A stretch of DNA of 64,000 nt from Ichthyophis bannanicus (lineage: Eukaryota; Chordata; Amphibia; Gymnophiona; Ichthyophiidae): contig CM066040.1 in assembly GCA_033557465.1 (NCBI GenBank), forward strand, positions 326,572,297 to 326,636,296. Reading direction: 5' to 3'. Below, one piece after another: positions 60,911 through 64,000 of the stretch (the stretch's first letter is position 1; every line of letters starts with the position of its first letter). The notes below the pieces were generated by a model. That model made no database searches. It was not told the origin of the DNA and worked only from the letters and a program-made list of their open reading frames with translations. A program made the translations under genes and the position numbers.

Positions 60911-61277
60911 GATAATATATCATCTATATTAGAAACAGCAGGTACATCATCCCTGAACAAGTCCCACATCATTCACAGCGACTTCAACCTGCCAGCCCTG
61001 CACAGCACACACACATCTCATTTTATAAATACTATATCTGACAGCCTTCCAACTAGGGTTGCCAACTTTTTGAAAGAGAAAAACCCGCCACCTGTGGCTA
61101 GTCACGCCCCACCCCTGCCCCACCCCCACACCACCCCCCTGCCCAGCCCCCACACCTACTCCACCTCCTGTCCCCAAAATATTGCAGAGAGGGCAATGTG
61201 CAGACTGAACAAGCAAGACTTCTACAAATTCTTAAGCAGAAATTCTATACTGACAGAAAACACAGCATTGGTTGTAC

Positions 61278-61385
61278 ACACACACACACACACAAAAACA
61301 CACACAATACAGACACAAACACACACACACAAACACACACACACAATACAGACACAAACACACACACACACACAATACAGACAGG
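61278..61385. repeat. CA/ACAC microsatellite
   Basis: Interrupted (CA)n with repeated ACACAATACAGACACAAACA units. Confidence 0.9.
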
Positions 61386-61779
61386 TCTTCATCAATAAAT
61401 GAACACAAAACAAAAAGAGAAATATATAGACAAAAATTAAACTGAAACCCCAAGAAGACAGACTCTGCATGCAGTGCAATATCAGATAAATAAGAGATGC
61501 AGTTCCCCATACTGTGTAAAATATAAAGGTAGTACAAGGTCCAATCATTAAATTGAAAATAAAATTATTTTTCTACCTTTGTTGTCTGATCATGCTGGTT
61601 CCAATCTGAGGCTTCCGTTTTTCCACCTTCTCTTGGCTCGTTTTCTATGGTCTATAGTCCATCTGCCATTTCTTGTCTCTTCTTTTCTTTTCTTCACTTC
61701 CTTCCATCAGCCTATTTCCAGTCCCAGTGCCCCCTCCCCATTACGCAATCACTTACAAGTACCATTCCCAGGTGTCAGC

Positions 61780-62400
61780 TGCCTTTCAGCCTCCTCTGTC
61801 AGCTCCTTTCCAGCCACCTCCTTTCCCCCTTTCAGCTCTCTTCCAGCCACCTCCTTTCCCCCTTTCAGCTCTCTTCCAGCCACCTCCTTCCCCCTTCAGC
61901 TCTCTTCCAGCCACCTCCTTCCCCCCTTTCAGCTCTCTTCTAGCCACCTCCTTCCCCCTTTCAGCTCTCTTCCAGCCACCTCCTTCCCCCCTTTCAGCTC
62001 CTTTCCAGCCACCTCCTTCCCCCTTTCAGCTCTCTTCCAGCCACCTCCTTCCCCCTTTCAGCTCTCTTCCAGCCACCTACTTTCCCCCTGTCAGCTCTCT
62101 TCCAGCCACCTCCTTCCCCCTTCAGCTCTCTTCCAGTCACCTTCTTCCCCCCTTTCAGCTCTCTTCCAGCCACCTCCTTTCCCCCTTTCAGCTCTCTTCT
62201 AGCCATCTCCTTCCCCCTTTCAGCTCTCTTCCAGCCACCTCCTTCCCCCCTTTCAGCTCCTTTCCAGCCACCTCCTTCCCCCTTTCAGCTCTCTTCCAGC
62301 CACCTCCATCACCCTGTCAGTTCCTTTCTGCCACCTCCTTCCCCCCTCTTTCAACTCTCTTCCAGCCCTCACCTTCCACCTGTCAGTTCCTTCTGCCACC
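61780..62400. repeat. Minisatellite, ~32-bp units
   Basis: About eighteen copies of a unit close to TTTCAGCTCTCTTCCAGCCA CCTCCTTCCCCC, with length variation in the C-run. Its translation (SALFQPPPSP…) gives spurious ORFs in all three frames. Confidence 0.9.
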
Positions 62401-62534
62401 TCTTTCCCTTTGCAGCCGCTGCTGCTGCTTCACCCCCCCTAGTGCTGCTTCACCCCTTAGTGTTGCTTCACCCCCCTTAGTGTTGCTTCACCAACCCCCC
62501 CCCCCCTTAGTGCTGCTTCGAAGTTCACCCCCAT

Positions 62535-62745
62535 GCAGCCGCTGCTTCTGCTTTTCACAGAGCAGCGGCTGCAATAAACTTAATTTGAAAAGAAAAGACA
62601 ACCTGTGAGGAGCCCAGCCCTCCGGTCGTCCTTCTGCAGCACCCGAGGAAGCGATGTCAGAAGGGGCGGGCTTCTCACAGGTTTCTTCCTTTTCAAATTA
62701 ACTTTATTGCAGCTGCTGCTCTGTGAAAAGCAGAAGCAGCGGCTG
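62535..62745. repeat. Large inverted repeat inside the hAT-like element
   Basis: GCTTCTGCTTTTCACAGAGC and the following 60 bp reappear inverted at about 62665-62742 (…GCTCTGTGAAAAGCAGAAGC). The arms are about 75 bp with a roughly 55-bp spacer. Confidence 0.8.
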
Positions 62746-62782
62746 CACGGAGGATCATTCACGTTCACGCCGCGGGAGTCAG

Positions 62783-62850
62783 AAGAAAAGCCGTTTTTGC
62801 TCTGGCCACGCCTGATCTCGCGGCCAGAGCAAAAAAGCGGCTTTTCACAT
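62783..62850. repeat. Second hairpin inside the hAT-like element
   Basis: GAAAAGCCGTTTTTGCTCTGG and CCAGAGCAAAAAAGCGGCTTTTC are inverse copies around a CC-ACGCCTGATCTCGC-GG loop. Confidence 0.85.
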
Positions 62851-62902
62851 CTGTGCCGGCAGCCGACCTGGCCATGGAAAAAACGGCCGGTTGGCAACCC
62901 TA

Positions 62903-63069
62903 CTTCCAACAAGTAGTGCAGATACCTACCCACAGAAAAGGAAATATTCTAGATCTTATCTTTCTCCCAAAAAATATTCTGCAAGATAAGCATTACTCTC
63001 CCCCTACCATGGACAGACCACTTCCTTTTACAATATACCATTCCTGCAATTCCTATGATCACATGAAGA
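62903..63069 (+). pseudogene. LINE copy 6 endonuclease fragment
   Basis: FQQVVQIPTHRKGNILDLIF LPKN, then a shifted PWTDH-like block (CCATGGACAGACCAC) where the relatives have PWSDH. Together with 60950-61050 this is the metal-binding half of the AP-like endonuclease. Confidence 0.75.
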
Positions 63070-63293
63070 GTTTAAGTATTAGTTGTATATAACTCTATGT
63101 AAATTTTATGTGTATATATCTTATAAAGTTTCCCCCGTTCTCCCCTTATGATTGTACCCCTGTTCTATGTAAGCACATCGTGTTATTTAATACATTGTTG
63201 CATTGTTCAGTTATAATGTAAACCGCACTGATCTTAATAGCGCGGTATATAAGAAAAGCAAATAAATAAAATAAATAAATAAATAAATATACC
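63070..63293 (+). mobile_element. L2-like LINE 3' tail inserted in LINE copy 6
   Basis: A 3' UTR-type segment (TTCCCCCGTTCTCC, GTTCTATGTAAGC) and hairpin TAAACCGCACTGATCTTAAT AGCGCGGTATATAAG with (AAATA)n. It resembles 11340-11540 and 41040-41213 and splits the copy 6 coding region. Confidence 0.8.
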
Positions 63294-64000
63294 CCCTGAA
63301 GCCAATTTAAAAACAGATTCAGGGCACTCGACAAAAAAACATTCTTGAATAATACCCTCCCTCATATAGACTCAACACTCACTGCTCTAGATGATATCCT
63401 AAATAACTGGAACTCCACCATTTTTAAAGCTGCGCATGCTCCACTTTCACACAACAGAACAAGGCAGAAAGAATCCAAAATATGGTATACATCTGAATTA
63501 AGGAGATTAAAACAAAAACTGAGAAAATTAGAATATAAGTGGAGATGTACAAGATCCGACAATGATAATAACTATACATGGTCACACTTAAGGCATATAA
63601 AGAAACTATCAACAACAGAAAAAAAAGAATATCATACCACTCTTCTTATTAAATCCCTCAACAGGCCAAGGCAGCTGTTCACTATAGTCAGATCCCTAAC
63701 AAAAACACCTAAGCCTGATACTGACCAGCCCTCCATCAAACCATAAACTTTAGCCAATCATTACATGGAAAATCTTCCATGATGCATCAATCAAATCCCT
63801 CAGTCTCCAATTAAATGACCACTAAACCACATAGTCCTGTCATATGGACATCATTCCACTTTATAGACATAAAACACCTCAAAAACATAATCACAAACAT
63901 CAATACAACTACCTCTCCCTCCAACCCCTGCCCGGTAAGCTGGCTTAAAGCCACAAAAGTTGAGTTCACCCCAGCTATCTTAGAAATAGATAACCTTTCC
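63294..64000 (+). pseudogene. LINE copy 6 linker and RT start
   Basis: LTALDDILNNWNSTIFKAAH, WYTSELRRLKQKLRKLEYKW, KKEYHTTLLIKSLNRPRQLF and VRSLTKTPKPD to about 63740. After a frame break, TSPSNPCPVSWLKATK (compare AQTDPCPAYWIKELRCDL in copy 2) continues to the window end. Confidence 0.75.

Larger units (their letters stand above)
61054..62902. mobile_element. hAT-like non-autonomous DNA transposon
   Basis: Perfect 13-bp terminal inverted repeats TAGGGTTGCCAAC (61054-61066) and GTTGGCAACCCTA (62890-62902), flanked by an 8-bp target duplication CTTCCAAC (61046-61053 and 62903-62910). The 8-bp duplication fits the hAT superfamily. Inside are CA repeats, a C/T-rich minisatellite, C-runs and two large hairpins. 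There is no transposase. Removing it with one duplication copy restores the LINE endonuclease frame. Confidence 0.9.
60911..64000 (+). mobile_element. L2-like LINE copy 6, 5'-truncated, cut by window end
   Basis: Begins within the endonuclease (HIIHSDFNLPAL, 60965-61000). It is interrupted by an hAT-like element (61054-62902), resumes (FQQVVQIPTHRKGNILDLIF), and is interrupted again by a LINE tail (63070-63293). It then continues through the endonuclease-RT linker (63294-63745, ALDDILNNWNSTIFKAAHAP, WYTSELRRLKQKLRKLEYKW) into the RT start (SNPCPVSWLKATKVEFTPAI) at the window end. Confidence 0.75.

Noticed and set aside
61579..62608. Long overlapping ORFs rich in Ser/Pro/Leu (up to 311 residues)
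   Set aside because: They translate the 32-bp minisatellite in several frames. There is no conserved domain and the element is a non-coding DNA transposon.

Overview
The window looks like intergenic or intronic DNA from a large, repeat-rich vertebrate genome. The evidence is L2-clade and CR1-clade LINEs, DIRS-type tyrosine-recombinase retrotransposons, a Penelope-like remnant, tRNA-headed SINEs, DNA transposons with terminal inverted repeats, and one spliced exon of an SLC6-family transporter. The mix (many DIRS copies, L2-like LINEs with A/T-rich 3' repeats, CR1 tails ending in 8-bp repeats) suggests an amphibian, and my best guess is a caecilian. The species is an inference. There are no bacterial-style genes, operons, CRISPR arrays or rRNA genes. 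Apart from the SLC6 exon (23022-23122, + strand), almost every coding stretch belongs to a mobile element. || Layout. 1-1683: L2-like LINE (+) cut by the window edge, holding a CR1 tail. 1684-4965: DIRS pieces (-) with a SINE inside. 4966-13085: DIRS (+) split by a full-length L2-like LINE (6964-11539) that is flanked by a target-site duplication of about 133 bp. 13090-14640: CR1 (-). 14641-15808: DIRS 5' end (-). 16170-19976: DNA transposon with palindromic subterminal arrays. 19980-22500: two nested LINE remnants with a SINE and a Penelope-like fragment carrying a hammerhead-like fold. 23022-23122: SLC6 exon. 23160-32133: an old DIRS copy (called H) interrupted by a young, structurally complete DIRS (copy A, 25281-29612), LINE tails and a SINE. 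32140-32880: CR1 and L2-like tails. 32885-41213: L2-like LINE copy 3 (+) split by an inverted full-length relative (copy 4, 36047-40425, -). 42665-45598: DIRS copy F, a second DIRS family. 45835-48260: LINE, CR1 and old DIRS remnants. 48470-49290: inverted-repeat array and CA-rich DNA. 49312-54961: DIRS copy B, full-length structure with broken reading frames. 54990-60910: LINE copy 5 (-) split by another LINE (+). 60915-64000: LINE copy 6 (+) split by a 1,849-bp hAT-like element with an 8-bp target duplication. || How the parts relate. The L2-like LINEs share one architecture: GC-rich 5' promoter monomers, a conserved junction motif, a long 5' UTR, a single ORF with a hydrophobic signal-peptide-like N terminus followed by endonuclease and reverse transcriptase, and a 3' hairpin (AACCGC...GCGGTATATAAG) before an AAATA-type repeat. 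The SINEs end in the same 3' hairpin, so they probably use the LINE machinery. The DIRS copies A and B keep inverted terminal repeats plus an internal complementary region that reads as the reverse complement of the joined element ends, as expected for integration from a circular intermediate. Removing DIRS copy A and the hAT-like element restores the reading frames of the elements they landed in, which gives a relative insertion history.
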